Source of the DNA: Nocardia sp. MH4
GTDB lineage: Bacteria > Actinomycetota > Actinomycetes > Mycobacteriales > Mycobacteriaceae
Direction: 5' to 3'
DNA length: 41,965 nt
NCBI RefSeq assembly: GCF_019266065.1
Contig: NZ_LPNR01000072.1
Location: forward strand, 1-41,965
Shown: positions 26,538-36,648 of the stretch, in pieces
Layout: each line of letters opens with the position of its first letter
Position numbering within the stretch: position 1 is the first letter of the stretch
Made by a program: the position numbers and the translations under genes
Notes under the pieces: generated by a model
Told to the model about the DNA's origin: nothing
Seen by the model: only the letters and a program-made list of their open reading frames with translations
The model's database searches: none

Positions 26538-26831
26538 ATGAGCACCCCTGCTACGACCACCGGGTCCGATTCGGCTCTGCCGCAATCCGAGGCGGAGATC
26601 GAGAAGCTCCGCCTCGAGATCGACCAGCTCGACGCCACGATCCTCGCCGCGATCAAACGTCGGAGCGAGATCTCGCGGATCATCGGCCGCACCCGGATGG
26701 CCTCCGGGGGTCCGCGCCTGGTCCACAGCCGTGAGATGAAGGTGCTCGAGCGCTTCAGCGAGCTCGGTCAGGAGGGGCACACCCTCGCCATGCTCCTGCT
26801 CCGCCTCGGCCGAGGGCGCCTCGGCCGCTAG
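26538..26831 (+). CDS. aroQ: Chorismate mutase, AroQ-delta type
   Basis: The 97-aa intracellular enzyme converts chorismate to prephenate for Phe and Tyr synthesis. It is all-helical, with EKLRLEIDQLDATILAAIKRR in helix 1, MASGGPRLVHSREMKVLERF, and the C-terminal LLRLGRGRLG characteristic of the delta subclass. In M. tuberculosis (Rv0948c) this tail docks on DAHP synthase, which raises activity and gives feedback control. Two ATGs are adjacent; 26538 has 7-nt spacing from GAGGAG, better than 26535 (4 nt). Confidence 0.94.
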   Translation: MSTPATTTGSDSALPQSEAEIEKLRLEIDQLDATILAAIKRRSEISRIIGRTRMASGGPRLVHSREMKVLERFSELGQEGHTLAMLLLRLGRGRLGR

Positions 26832-26876
26832 GCCCCACACAGCCACGCGGCGGACCACCAGTTCGCCGCTTCCACA

Positions 26877-26914
26877 AAGCCGCCCCGGGTGCGACACCAT
26901 CCCCGGGGCGGTTT
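26877..26914. terminator. Terminator between aroQ and the aldehyde dehydrogenase gene
   Basis: CCGCCCCGGG (26880-26889) pairs with CCCGGGGCGG (26902-26911). Flanking A and T tracts (AAAG before, TTT after) extend the stem and give a short T tract for the aroQ side. The converging stops are at 26831 and 26921. Confidence 0.75.
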
Positions 26915-26920
26915 CGTGTC

Positions 26921-28378
26921 TCAGGTCAGGGCGATGTACTTCGTGTTCAGGTATTCCTCGATGCCCTCGATGCCGCCCTCGCGCCCGAAGCCCGATTCCT
27001 TGACGCCGCCGAACGGGGCGGCCGGGTCGGAGATGACGCCGCGATTGACGCCGACCATGCCCGTCTCCAGCGCCTCCGACAGGCGCAGCGCCCGGTCCAG
27101 GTCCCGCGTGTACACGTAGCTGACCAGGCCGTATTCGGTGTCGTTGGCGGCGGCGATGCCCTCGTCCTCGGTATCGAACGCGACGATCGGAGCGACCGGC
27201 CCGAACACCTCCTCGCGCAGGATGCGCGCCGTCGCGGGCACCTCACCCAGGACGGTGGCCGGGTAGAACCAGCCCGCCCCGCCGGGGGCCTTGCCACCCA
27301 GCAGCAACTGCGCGCCCTGGTCGACGGCGTCGTCGACCAGCTCCGCGACGATCTCGCGCTGCTCCTCGCTGACCAGCGGACCGAGGGTGCTGGCCGGATC
27401 GGTGCCTGGCCCGAGCACCACGGTGTCGGTCATCGCCGCGACCAGTTTCTCGGTGAACTCGGCGACTACCCCGCGCTGGACGTGGAAGCGGTTGGCCGCG
27501 GTGCACGCCTCGCCGCCGTTGCGCAGTTTCGCCTGCATCGCGCCGGCCACCGCGGCGTCGATGTCGGCGTCGTCGAACACGACGAACGGCGCGTTGCCGC
27601 CCAGTTCCATCGAGGTGCGCAGCAGGCGGTTCGCCGACGCCGAGACGAGCTTCTTACCGACTTCGGTCGACCCGGTGAAGGTGAGCTTGCGCAGCCGCGG
27701 ATCGTCGATCAGCGGGCCGGTGACGGCCCCGGAACGCTGGGTCGTGACCACCGACAGCACCCCGTCGGGCAGCCCGGCCTCGCTGCACAGCTTGGCCAGC
27801 GCCAGCATGGTCAGCGGCGTCGCCGAGGCGGGCTTGACGATCATCGTGCAGCCGGCGGCCAGGGCGGGCCCGATCTTGCGGGTGCCCATGGCGAGCGGGA
27901 AATTCCACGGCGTGATCGCCAGACACGGACCGACCGGTTGCTTGGCCACCATGATCCGCCCGGTCCCCGACGGCGCGTGCAGGTAGCGGCCGTGCACCCG
28001 CACCGCCTCCTCGCTGAACCAGCGGAAGAACTCGGCGCCGTAGCGCACCTCGTTGCGGCTCTCGGCCAGGGCCTTGCCCATCTCGAGCGTCATCAGCAGC
28101 GCGAACTCCTCGGCCCGCGCCGTCAGCTGCTCGAACACCGCGCGCAGGATCTCGCCCCGCTCGCGCGACGGGGTCGCCGCCCACGCCTGCGACGCCGCGA
28201 CAGCGGCGTCCAGCGCGCGCATCGCGTCGTCCGGGGTGGCGTCGGCGACCTGCGCGATCACCGAGCCGTCGGCGGGATTGCGCACCGCGAAGGTGCCACC
28301 GCCCGTCGCCTCGACCGGCCCGGAGCCGATCCACAAACCCTTCGGTACGAATTCGAGTACGTCACGTTCGGACACCAT
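26921..28378 (-). CDS. gabD: NAD(P)-dependent succinate-semialdehyde dehydrogenase
   Basis: The 485-aa member of the aldehyde dehydrogenase superfamily probably oxidises succinate semialdehyde to succinate in the GABA/4-aminobutyrate route or the variant TCA bypass. Catalytic residues are visible: Asn159 in PWNFP, Lys182 in IVKPAS, Glu258 in MELGGNAP and Cys292 in [11 protein letters not shown]. The [11 protein letters not shown] cofactor loop is present. The long N-terminal frame to 28606 is not needed; MVSERD at 28378 gives the normal family length. It lies between aroQ and pgi, a place not held by this gene in M. tuberculosis. Other semialdehyde or aliphatic aldehyde substrates remain possible. 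Confidence 0.82.
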   Translation of the reverse strand: MVSERDVLEFVPKGLWIGSGPVEATGGGTFAVRNPADGSVIAQVADATPDDAMRALDAAVAASQAWAATPSRERGEILRAVFEQLTARAEEFALLMTLEMGKALAESRNEVRYGAEFFRWFSEEAVRVHGRYLHAPSGTGRIMVAKQPVGPCLAITPWNFPLAMGTRKIGPALAAGCTMIVKPASATPLTMLALAKLCSEAGLPDGVLSVVTTQRSGAVTGPLIDDPRLRKLTFTGSTEVGKKLVSASANRLLRTSMELGGNAPFVVFDDADIDAAVAGAMQAKLRNGGEACTAANRFHVQRGVVAEFTEKLVAAMTDTVVLGPGTDPASTLGPLVSEEQREIVAELVDDAVDQGAQLLLGGKAPGGAGWFYPATVLGEVPATARILREEVFGPVAPIVAFDTEDEGIAAANDTEYGLVSYVYTRDLDRALRLSEALETGMVGVNRGVISDPAAPFGGVKESGFGREGGIEGIEEYLNTKYIALT

Positions 28379-28448
28379 GGGAGCCAGCGTAGGCGGCGGG
28401 CCCTCGGCGCACATCGAACTGCGGCGCCGGACTTCATCGAACGCTGTA

Positions 28449-30101
<1,653 letters not shown>

Positions 30102-30733
30102 CCTCGGTGACCGCCGGGGGTGGCGGGCGGAACGCGGCGAGGCGGCGGGTGACACTGCTCGTCACGATGGTCGCCAGGGTGCCGATCACCACCAGGTCGA
30201 ACGCGATCTGCACCATCGCCGCGATCCGGGCGACCTGGCCGACGGCGTGGACGTCGCCGTAGCCGACGGTGCCGAGGGTGGACATCGTGTAGTACAGCGC
30301 GTCGGTGCGGGTGACCAGGCCGTCGAACTGATCCGGTTGGCGCTGTTGCAGCCGGTAGTAGAACAGCGAGAACACCACGCACACGATGCACACGACGAGC
30401 AGCACCCCGTCGACGCGCCCGCCCGCCGAGTCCGGCGCGTTCAGGAAGTGCTGGATCCGCCGCCAGACCAGCCAGGCCAGTCCGATGACGCCGGCGATGA
30501 AGCTGACGATCCCGAACACCTCGCCCGGCCAGGCGTCGAGCTCGAACGGGCCGCTCAACGGCACGCTGTAGTAGAGCAACAGCGCGCACACCGCCGCCGC
30601 CCCGTTGCGCAACGCATGCCCGGGCACACCGACTCGCAGACCTCGCGTCATCGCTCCATGATTGCCCGCCGATCGCCGGTTCGGCGGCGCACGCGCCGAC
30701 GCGGACCGAGAACAGCCGCCCGTGTCGAGTGAA

Positions 30734-31387
30734 CTAGCCGATCCGATAGCCGTCGCCGCACGCCGACAGCACCGTGTCGGCCCGCTGCTTGCTCGCGGCG
30801 ACGAGGTCGGCGTTGCGCAGATCGCTGTCGGTGACCTTCGCGCTCGCCTCGGCCGCTGTTCGGCCGCCGAGGGTGTGGCGTCGCAGGAGTCGCTCGGTGA
30901 GGACAGCGCGGGGCGCGTCGAGATACCAGCAGGTGTCGAGCAGCCCGCGGACCGGCGCCCAGCCGGGCGCCTCGGCATCGGTGAGCAGCAGGTAGTTGCC
31001 CTCGACGACGACGACGCGCTCATCGCGCACGACCACCCCGCCCTCGGTGGGTTCGTCGATCGCCCGGTCGAACAGTGGCCAGGGCACCGGCTCCCCGATC
31101 GCGGCCGCCCGCAGCGAGCGCAGGTCGGCGACGAAGCCCGCCGCGTCGAAGGTGTCGGGTTCGCCCTTGCGGGCCGCCGCGCCGCGGGCCCGCAGCACCT
31201 CGTTGCGCAGGTGGTAGCCGTCCATCGGCGCGACCACCGCTGGTCGCCCCGACCCGGCGAGCTCGGCGCACAGCCGCTGGGCCAGCGTCGATTTGCCCGC
31301 ACCGGGCGGCCCGGCGATTCCGAGCAGGAAACGCCCACCGGTCGCGCCCGCCGGAATCCGCCGAGCCAGCTCACTCACCGACAGCAT
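30734..31387 (-). CDS. Nucleoside/sugar kinase of the uridine kinase-like P-loop family
   Basis: The 217-aa protein has a Walker A loop GPPGAGKS (26-33), a Walker B-type VVAPMDGYHL segment, and the VVVEGNYLLL and LLRRHTLGGRTAAEA regions typical of the phosphoribulokinase/uridine kinase/pantothenate kinase group. Close relatives are annotated as nucleoside kinases or fructose kinase-like (YggC/FrcK). The substrate cannot be read from the sequence. It is followed after 82 bp by the channel gene on the same strand. Confidence 0.82.
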   Translation of the reverse strand: MLSVSELARRIPAGATGGRFLLGIAGPPGAGKSTLAQRLCAELAGSGRPAVVAPMDGYHLRNEVLRARGAAARKGEPDTFDAAGFVADLRSLRAAAIGEPVPWPLFDRAIDEPTEGGVVVRDERVVVVEGNYLLLTDAEAPGWAPVRGLLDTCWYLDAPRAVLTERLLRRHTLGGRTAAEASAKVTDSDLRNADLVAASKQRADTVLSACGDGYRIG

Positions 31388-31503
31388 GCGCTCGTCCAGG
31401 TCACCGCCTCACCCTAGCGACGGTGCGCCGGAGTGGGCGGCGTCGAGCAGTTCCCGGCGAGGCCGTTGGCCGCGGGCCGGTGCCCGGGGCGACCGCCCGG
31501 TCG

Positions 31504-33132
31504 TCACCGCACGTCGACGAAGGCCCGTTCGATGATCGCGCCCGTGTCCACCCCGACCGGCAGCGTGCCGAAGGCGATGCCCCAGTCGTCGCCGAGCCGG
31601 GTCGCGCAGAAGGCGTCGGCGACGGCCGGGTGACCGTGGCGCACCAGCTGCGCGCCCTGCAGGACCAGCGCCATCAGTTCCACGACCCGGCGGGCCCGGT
31701 ACTCGATGTCGGACAGGTCGCCGAGTTCCTTGCCGACGCGGTCGATCGCGTCGTCCAGGCGCGGGTCGGCGCCGCGGGCGAGGCCGACCTCGGCGAAGTA
31801 CGCCTCGACGGTCTCGGGCTGACGGCCCATGGCGCGCAACGCGTCCAGCGCGGCCACATTGCCCGACCCCTCCCAGATCGACATGAGCGGCGCCTCCCGG
31901 TACAGCCGCGGCATGCCGGATTCCTCGGCATAGCCGTTGCCGCCCAGGCATTCCAGCGCCTCGGCCGCGTGCGAGGGCGCCCGCTTGCACACCCAGTACT
32001 TGGTGATGGCCAGCGCGATCCGGCGCAGCGCGGCCTCGGCCGGGTCGCTGCCCGCGCGGTCGGTGGCACCGGCCAGGCGCATCATCACCGTGGTCGCGGC
32101 ATCGGACTCGATCACCAGATCGGCCAGCACATTGCGCATGGCGGGCTGGTCGATCAGCTTGGCGCCGAACGCTTCCCGGTGCCTGGCGTGCTGCACGGCG
32201 GCGACGGCGCCCATCCGCATCCCGGTGGCCGAGCCGATCACGCAGTCGAGCCGGGTCATGTTGACCATCTCGATGATCGTCTTCACGCCCGCGCCCTCGG
32301 CGCCGACGAGCCAGCCGGTGGCGTTCTCGTACTCGATCTCGGAAGACGCGTTGGACTTGTTGCCCAGCTTGTCCTTGAGCCGCTGGATGCGGATCGGGTT
32401 GCGGGTGCCGTCGGGCAGCACCCGCGGCAGCAGGAAGCACGACAGCCCGCCCGGCGCCTGGGCCAGCGTCAGGAACATGTCCGACATCGGCGCGGAGGTG
32501 AACCACTTGTGCCCGACGATCCGGTAGGCACCGTCCGGCTGCGGGGTGGCGGTGGTGGTGTTGGCCCGCACGTCCGAGCCGCCCTGCTTCTCCGTCATCG
32601 ACATACCCGCGATGAGCCCGGCCTTGGTCGACGGCTCGCGCAGGCCGAAATCGTAGGTGCGCGAACCGAGCAGCGGCTCGTACTTCGCGGCCAGCTCGGG
32701 ATTGTGGCGCAGCGCGGGCACCACGGCGTAGGTCATCGAGATCGGACACATGTGCCCGGCGTCGGCGATGCCCCAGGTGTAGAACTTGGCGGCGCGGGCG
32801 GTGTGCGCGCCGGGACGCTCGTCGAGCCACGGCGAACCGTGCAGGCCGTGCGAGACGGCGACGGTCATCAGGTCGTGCCAGTGCGGGTGGAACTCCACCT
32901 CGTCGACGCGATGGCCCCAGCGGTCGTGGGTGTGCAGCACCGGCGGGTACTCGTTGGCGAGCCTGCCCCAGTCCTGCGCGGCGACATCGCCGGCGAGCCT
33001 GCCGAGTTCGCGCACTTCGGCCTCGGCCCAGCCCGCGCCCTCCCGGTGCAGGCCCTCGATCAGCGCGGGGTTGCGCGCGGCGTCGAAGGGGACCAGCGGG
33101 GGTACCTGGTTGAACACTTCATGGGTCGGCAT
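31504..33132 (-). CDS. aidB: AidB-like acyl-CoA dehydrogenase
   Basis: The 542-aa flavoprotein strongly resembles E. coli AidB (541 aa): GMSMTEKQGGSDVRANTT, HKWFTSAPMSDMFLTLAQAPGGLSCFLLPR, RLKDKLGNKSNASSEIEYE, ECLGGNGYAEESGMPRLYREAPLMSIWEGSGN. The family has an FAD-binding acyl-CoA dehydrogenase core and a C-terminal helical region. In E. coli the protein binds DNA and has weak isovaleryl-CoA dehydrogenase activity after alkylation stress. Here it follows a TetR gene by 17 nt and faces fatty-acid-type genes, which suggests acyl-CoA metabolism. ATG 33132 (MPTHEVFNQVPPL) is the family start. Confidence 0.88.
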   Translation of the reverse strand: MPTHEVFNQVPPLVPFDAARNPALIEGLHREGAGWAEAEVRELGRLAGDVAAQDWGRLANEYPPVLHTHDRWGHRVDEVEFHPHWHDLMTVAVSHGLHGSPWLDERPGAHTARAAKFYTWGIADAGHMCPISMTYAVVPALRHNPELAAKYEPLLGSRTYDFGLREPSTKAGLIAGMSMTEKQGGSDVRANTTTATPQPDGAYRIVGHKWFTSAPMSDMFLTLAQAPGGLSCFLLPRVLPDGTRNPIRIQRLKDKLGNKSNASSEIEYENATGWLVGAEGAGVKTIIEMVNMTRLDCVIGSATGMRMGAVAAVQHARHREAFGAKLIDQPAMRNVLADLVIESDAATTVMMRLAGATDRAGSDPAEAALRRIALAITKYWVCKRAPSHAAEALECLGGNGYAEESGMPRLYREAPLMSIWEGSGNVAALDALRAMGRQPETVEAYFAEVGLARGADPRLDDAIDRVGKELGDLSDIEYRARRVVELMALVLQGAQLVRHGHPAVADAFCATRLGDDWGIAFGTLPVGVDTGAIIERAFVDVR

Positions 33133-33149
33133 GGCCGGAACTCCTTCGA

Positions 33150-33755
33150 CTACGACATTTCCGGGCGCGCACCCAGGGCGCGCACGGCGAAAGCAACCAA
33201 TTCGGGGATGACGGTCTCGGCGTGCGGCGCGGCGGCCAGCGGACCGACCAGCACCTCGCCGATCGCGCCGACGAGCGCGGCCGCGCCGAGGGCGGTGTCC
33301 TGGGCGGGCAGGCGGCCCTCGGCGACGCCGTGCGCGATCGCGGCCTCGAACGAGGCGGCGAACGCGCGCCGGAACTCCAGCCGCTGCGCGTCGACGGCCG
33401 CGTCGACCGGCTCGGCCAGCAGCACGTAGGCCAGCTTCGGGTTCTTGAGCGCGCGCCCGGCGAAGGTCTCCACCGCCGCGCTCACCCGCTGCAGGACATC
33501 GCCCTGGGCGACCGCGGCGCGCACGGCCTCGACCTCGCGGGCGACCACGGTCTCGAAGACCGCGGCGACCAGTTCGGCCTTGTTCTCGAACTGCTTGTAG
33601 ACCGTGCCGGTGGCGATGCCCGCCTCCGCGGCGACCGCGGCCATCGACAGTCCGGCGAACCCGTCGCGCGAGAGCACGCGCGTGGCGCCCTGCACGATCA
33701 GCGCCCGTTGCGCGTCGAGCCGGGCCTGCACGGCCGGGGTCCTGCGGTACACCAT
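33150..33755 (-). CDS. TetR-family regulator of the aidB-echA divergon
   Basis: The 201-aa repressor has an N-terminal TetR helix-turn-helix (about 15-65) with LSMAAVAAEAGIATGTVYKQFENKAELV, and a helical ligand domain. It is first in an operon with the AidB-like gene. The 29-bp palindrome at 33758-33786 begins 3 bp before its ATG and extends over the -35 box of the divergent echA promoter, so it likely represses both sides. An acyl-CoA inducer is plausible from the neighbours but not shown. Confidence 0.9.
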   Translation of the reverse strand: MVYRRTPAVQARLDAQRALIVQGATRVLSRDGFAGLSMAAVAAEAGIATGTVYKQFENKAELVAAVFETVVAREVEAVRAAVAQGDVLQRVSAAVETFAGRALKNPKLAYVLLAEPVDAAVDAQRLEFRRAFAASFEAAIAHGVAEGRLPAQDTALGAAALVGAIGEVLVGPLAAAPHAETVIPELVAFAVRALGARPEMS

Positions 33756-33757
33756 AC

Positions 33758-33786
33758 GAAGAAGTGAACCACTGATTCACCTCTTC
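33758..33786. promoter_or_regulatory. TetR operator, 29-bp palindrome
   Basis: The left half GAAGAAGTGAACCA and the reverse complement of the right half, GAAGAGGTGAATCA, agree at 12 of 14 positions around a central C. The core GTGAA...TTCAC lies at 33764-33780. It sits between the TetR start and the echA promoter, and its right end covers the first 3 bases of the echA -35 box. Confidence 0.7.
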
Positions 33787-33812
33787 ACACAAGGGGTGAT
33801 CCGCCGTATGGT
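33784..33812 (+). promoter_or_regulatory. Promoter of echA, leaderless
   Basis: TTCACA (33784-33789; 5 of 6 to TTGACA) and TATGGT (33807-33812) are separated by exactly 17 bp. The -10 box ends 6 nt before ATG 33819, so the transcript should begin at the start codon. The TetR palindrome overlaps the -35 box. Confidence 0.7.
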
Positions 33813-33818
33813 CGAACG

Positions 33819-34586
33819 ATGTCAGTACGTGTCGAACACGCGGGCCCGGTCACCACCGTGATCCTGGACCGACCGCAGGCCCGCAACGCCGTCGACGGCC
33901 CGACCGCCCGCGCCCTGGCCGACGCCTTCCGGGCGTTCGACGCCGACCCGAACGCCTCGGTGGCGGTGCTGTGGGGCGAGCACGGCACCTTCTGCGCGGG
34001 CGCCGACCTCAAGTCGCTGGGCACCGAGAACAGCAACCAGGCCACCGTCGAGGGCGACGGCCCGATGGGCCCGACCCGGATGCGCCTGTCCAAGCCGGTG
34101 ATCGCGGCGGTCTCCGGCTACGCCGTGGCGGGCGGACTGGAACTGGCGCTGTGGTGCGATCTGCGGATCGCCGAGCAGGACGCCACCTTCGGCGTCTTCT
34201 GCCGACGCTGGGGTGTGCCGCTCATCGACGGCGGCACCGTGCGATTGCCCCGGATCATCGGCGAGGGCCGGGCGCTGGACCTGATCCTCACCGGCCGACC
34301 CGTGAGCGCGCCCGAGGCACTACAGATGGGCCTGGTCACCCGCGTCGTCCCGACCGGCGACGCCCGCCGGGTCGCCGAGGAACTGGCCGCTCAACTGGCC
34401 GCCCTTCCGCAGACCTGTCTGCGCTCGGATCGCGCCGCGCTCTACGAGCAGCACGGCCACCCCGAGGACGAGGCGCTGCGGATCGAGTTCCAGCACGGCC
34501 TGACCGCGCTCACCGGCGGCGCGCTCGACGGCGCCGCCCGCTTCGCCGCGGGCGCGGGCCGCCACGGTAGCGCCGACCAGCGGTAG
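33819..34586 (+). CDS. Enoyl-CoA hydratase/isomerase (crotonase) family protein
   Basis: The 255-aa crotonase-fold protein has the oxyanion-hole segments GTFCAGADLKSL (56-67) and YAVAGGLELA (101-110). Glu108 matches the first catalytic Glu of enoyl-CoA hydratase. The place of the second catalytic Glu (FGQPE in the rat enzyme) reads FGVFC, so Cys128 stands there. Simple hydratase activity is therefore doubtful; isomerase, hydrolase or another acyl-CoA reaction is possible. The next gene starts on the last base of its stop codon, so the two are co-translated. Control is by the leaderless, operator-overlapped promoter upstream. Confidence 0.9.
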   Translation: MSVRVEHAGPVTTVILDRPQARNAVDGPTARALADAFRAFDADPNASVAVLWGEHGTFCAGADLKSLGTENSNQATVEGDGPMGPTRMRLSKPVIAAVSGYAVAGGLELALWCDLRIAEQDATFGVFCRRWGVPLIDGGTVRLPRIIGEGRALDLILTGRPVSAPEALQMGLVTRVVPTGDARRVAEELAAQLAALPQTCLRSDRAALYEQHGHPEDEALRIEFQHGLTALTGGALDGAARFAAGAGRHGSADQR

Positions 34587-35866
34587 TGGACCGGCTCACG
34601 GTCGTCGACGAGATCTTCCTGCGCACCCATCGCGGGATGGGCACACCCATCGCGTTGCAGGGCCTGTGGCGTATTCCGGAGGCGATGGAACCCACCCTGC
34701 TGCGGGCGATCCACGACCGACTGCGGGTCGGCGACCTCGGCCGCCGGGTGGTCCGCGCGCGCGTGCCCGGCGCACGGCGCGGCTGGCGGCCGAACACTCG
34801 ATCGCATCCGCTCGACCACACCGCCGGCCCGCTGTCCGAGGACGCCGTCCTGCCCTGGGCCGACACCCTCGGTACCGGCCTCGACCCAGAATTCGGCCCC
34901 GGCTGGCGGCTGTCCAGCGCGGCGCTGCACGACACCGGAACCGTTGTCGCCCTGACCTGTTCCCACGCCCTGGCAGACGCCCGCGGCCTCATCCACGCTG
35001 TCGCCGCCGCCCTCGGCGACCTCGGTGTCGACGACCGGCCCGAGGCCCACGTCGACGCCCTGCACACACCGGCTCGGACCGGGACCAGCGCCCCTTCCGT
35101 CCTGCGCCGGGGTACGGCGGTATCGGACTGGGGCGATGCCCGAGCGCAGTGGTCCACCATCGTCAACGGCACGACACGCGCCCTGCGTCGGGGAATCCCC
35201 ACGCCTCCCGCCACCGTCGCCGCCGAATCATCGCTCGGCCGGACGGTCCACAGCACGCTGCTGACCTTCGACGCCGCCGAGTGGGACACCACCGCCGCCG
35301 CGACCGGCGCGACCCCCAACAGCCTGTTCATCCACCTGGTGGCGAACATCCTGTGGGAGACCGGCTTCCAGCACCCGCGGATCGCGGCGAGCCTGCCCGT
35401 CGACACCCGCGACGAACCCCGCGTCGACAACGACCTCGCCATGACCGAGATCGCGATCGATCGCGCCGACACCCCCGCCACCGTCCGCGACAAGGCCCGC
35501 ACCGCCTACCTGCGCCGCATGTCCAGCCCGGCGGGCCTGCCCGAGCAGATCCTCCAGGTCCTCCCCGACCGCTGGGCCTACGCGCTCAGCAGGGGCGCCG
35601 GGGAGCGAGACATCCTGTGCTCCAATATCGGAACGCTGCCCGATGTCCTGCGCACCGTCGGCGGGCACCACTGCGACCGGGTGGCGGCCCGGGCGATCCA
35701 CCCCGGCCTGACCGAGTTCCCCCGCACCCGGCTCTCGGGCTACTTCTCCCGGCTCGGCGACACCTACACGCTGGCCCTGGTCAGCCTGGCCTGCGACCGC
35801 GAAACCCTCGATGCCGCGATAGCGCGCGCCTGCGCCACAGCGGGACTCGACGCCGCGCCGTGGTGA
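34586..35866 (+). CDS. Acyltransferase-like protein of the condensation/WS-DGAT/PapA superfamily
   Basis: The 426-aa protein starts at GTG 34586, overlapping the echA stop by 1 nt. Its pattern matches CoA-dependent acyltransferase folds: an N-terminal half ending in CSHALADARG, which supplies HxxxD (His127, Asp131), the core of the HHxxxDG active-site motif, and a C-terminal half with SLPVDTRDEP and CSNIGTLPDVL, similar to the region after the DFG-like element of such enzymes. The first His of HHxxxDG is Ser and the final Gly is displaced. Condensation of an acyl-CoA with an alcohol or amine is a reasonable guess. I cannot assign a substrate. Confidence 0.7.
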   Translation: MDRLTVVDEIFLRTHRGMGTPIALQGLWRIPEAMEPTLLRAIHDRLRVGDLGRRVVRARVPGARRGWRPNTRSHPLDHTAGPLSEDAVLPWADTLGTGLDPEFGPGWRLSSAALHDTGTVVALTCSHALADARGLIHAVAAALGDLGVDDRPEAHVDALHTPARTGTSAPSVLRRGTAVSDWGDARAQWSTIVNGTTRALRRGIPTPPATVAAESSLGRTVHSTLLTFDAAEWDTTAAATGATPNSLFIHLVANILWETGFQHPRIAASLPVDTRDEPRVDNDLAMTEIAIDRADTPATVRDKARTAYLRRMSSPAGLPEQILQVLPDRWAYALSRGAGERDILCSNIGTLPDVLRTVGGHHCDRVAARAIHPGLTEFPRTRLSGYFSRLGDTYTLALVSLACDRETLDAAIARACATAGLDAAPW

Positions 35867-35888
35867 TCCGTATGCCCCTACCGGGCAC

Positions 35889-36590
35889 TCAGGCCGCCGT
35901 CATCTCGGTGAGCAACGCCCGCAGTCCCCACACGAACTGATCCACCGAGTTCCAGGCGGCGATCTCGTCGAGGTGCGCCGCGGTGCGCGGCCACCGGGTG
36001 GCGTCGACCTCGTCCAGCGCGGCCCTGCGCTGCGCGATGCGCTCGGATTCCGGTGGCAGCGGCGGCTTTCCGTCGGTTTCGGCGACCTCGAGCGCGACCG
36101 CGCCGAGTACCTGCACGATCACCGCGTACACCCCGTGCGCCCGCGTCTGGGCGGGCAGACCGCCGCGCGCCAGGCAACCGAACATCGCCTCGCCGACATC
36201 ACGGGCCGCGACGCCGTCCATCGGGCCGGACATCATCAGCGTGGCCACCGCCGGATGGGCGAGCAGTTGGTCGCGCAGGCCGAGGGCGAACTGGATCACC
36301 GCGGCGGTCCACTCCACGCCGGGATCCGACAGCGGACCGAGCGGCACCGCGGCGAGCACCCGTTCGATCACCGCGCGCTCGAGGTCCGCGCGACTGGCGA
36401 CGTAGGTATAGACCGCGTTCGGGTTGACGCCGAGCCGCCCGGCCACGGCCCGGATCGACAGGGCGCTCGGCCCTCCGTCATCGAGCAGGTCGAGCGCGGT
36501 GTCGACGACCTGCTCCTCGGTGAACGACCGCCGCGTCGGCCGCGGCGCACCGGTCGCGGCGCGCCGACCTGTTGACTTCTCCTCCGACAT
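35889..36590 (-). CDS. TetR-family regulator with TetR_C-type domain
   Basis: The 233-aa protein has an Arg-rich N-terminus, a helix-turn-helix at about 30-70 (ALSIRAVAGRLGVNPNAVYTYVASRADL), and a C-terminal domain like that of tetracycline-repressor subgroup 1. The start is ATG 36590 (MSEEKSTGRR); the longer frame would run through the operators. Two perfect palindromes at 36599-36632 separate it from the divergent DUF4386 gene, its likely target. Confidence 0.88.
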   Translation of the reverse strand: MSEEKSTGRRAATGAPRPTRRSFTEEQVVDTALDLLDDGGPSALSIRAVAGRLGVNPNAVYTYVASRADLERAVIERVLAAVPLGPLSDPGVEWTAAVIQFALGLRDQLLAHPAVATLMMSGPMDGVAARDVGEAMFGCLARGGLPAQTRAHGVYAVIVQVLGAVALEVAETDGKPPLPPESERIAQRRAALDEVDATRWPRTAAHLDEIAAWNSVDQFVWGLRALLTEMTAA

Positions 36591-36598
36591 GCGATGGA

Positions 36599-36632
36599 CT
36601 GTACCCCGTACAGCTACCTGTACTCCGTACAG
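36599..36632. promoter_or_regulatory. Twin TetR operators
   Basis: CTGTACCCCGTACAG (36599-36613) and CTGTACTCCGTACAG (36618-36632) are perfect 6-3-6 inverted repeats differing at one central base. Their centres are 19 bp apart. They lie 9 bp upstream of the TetR start and 17 bp upstream of the DUF4386 start. Confidence 0.75.
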
Positions 36633-36648
36633 CCAGAATGGACATCTC

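Noticed and set aside
26215..26538. Plus-strand frame of about 107 codons across the uvrD1-aroQ gap
   Set aside because: It covers the uvrD1 promoter and start and the aroQ ribosome-binding site, and encodes no recognisable protein.
31075..33429. Long plus-strand open frame opposite the kinase and AidB-like genes
   Set aside because: It spans two genes, an intergenic gap and the TetR 3' part on the other strand. Its composition is that of a shadow.
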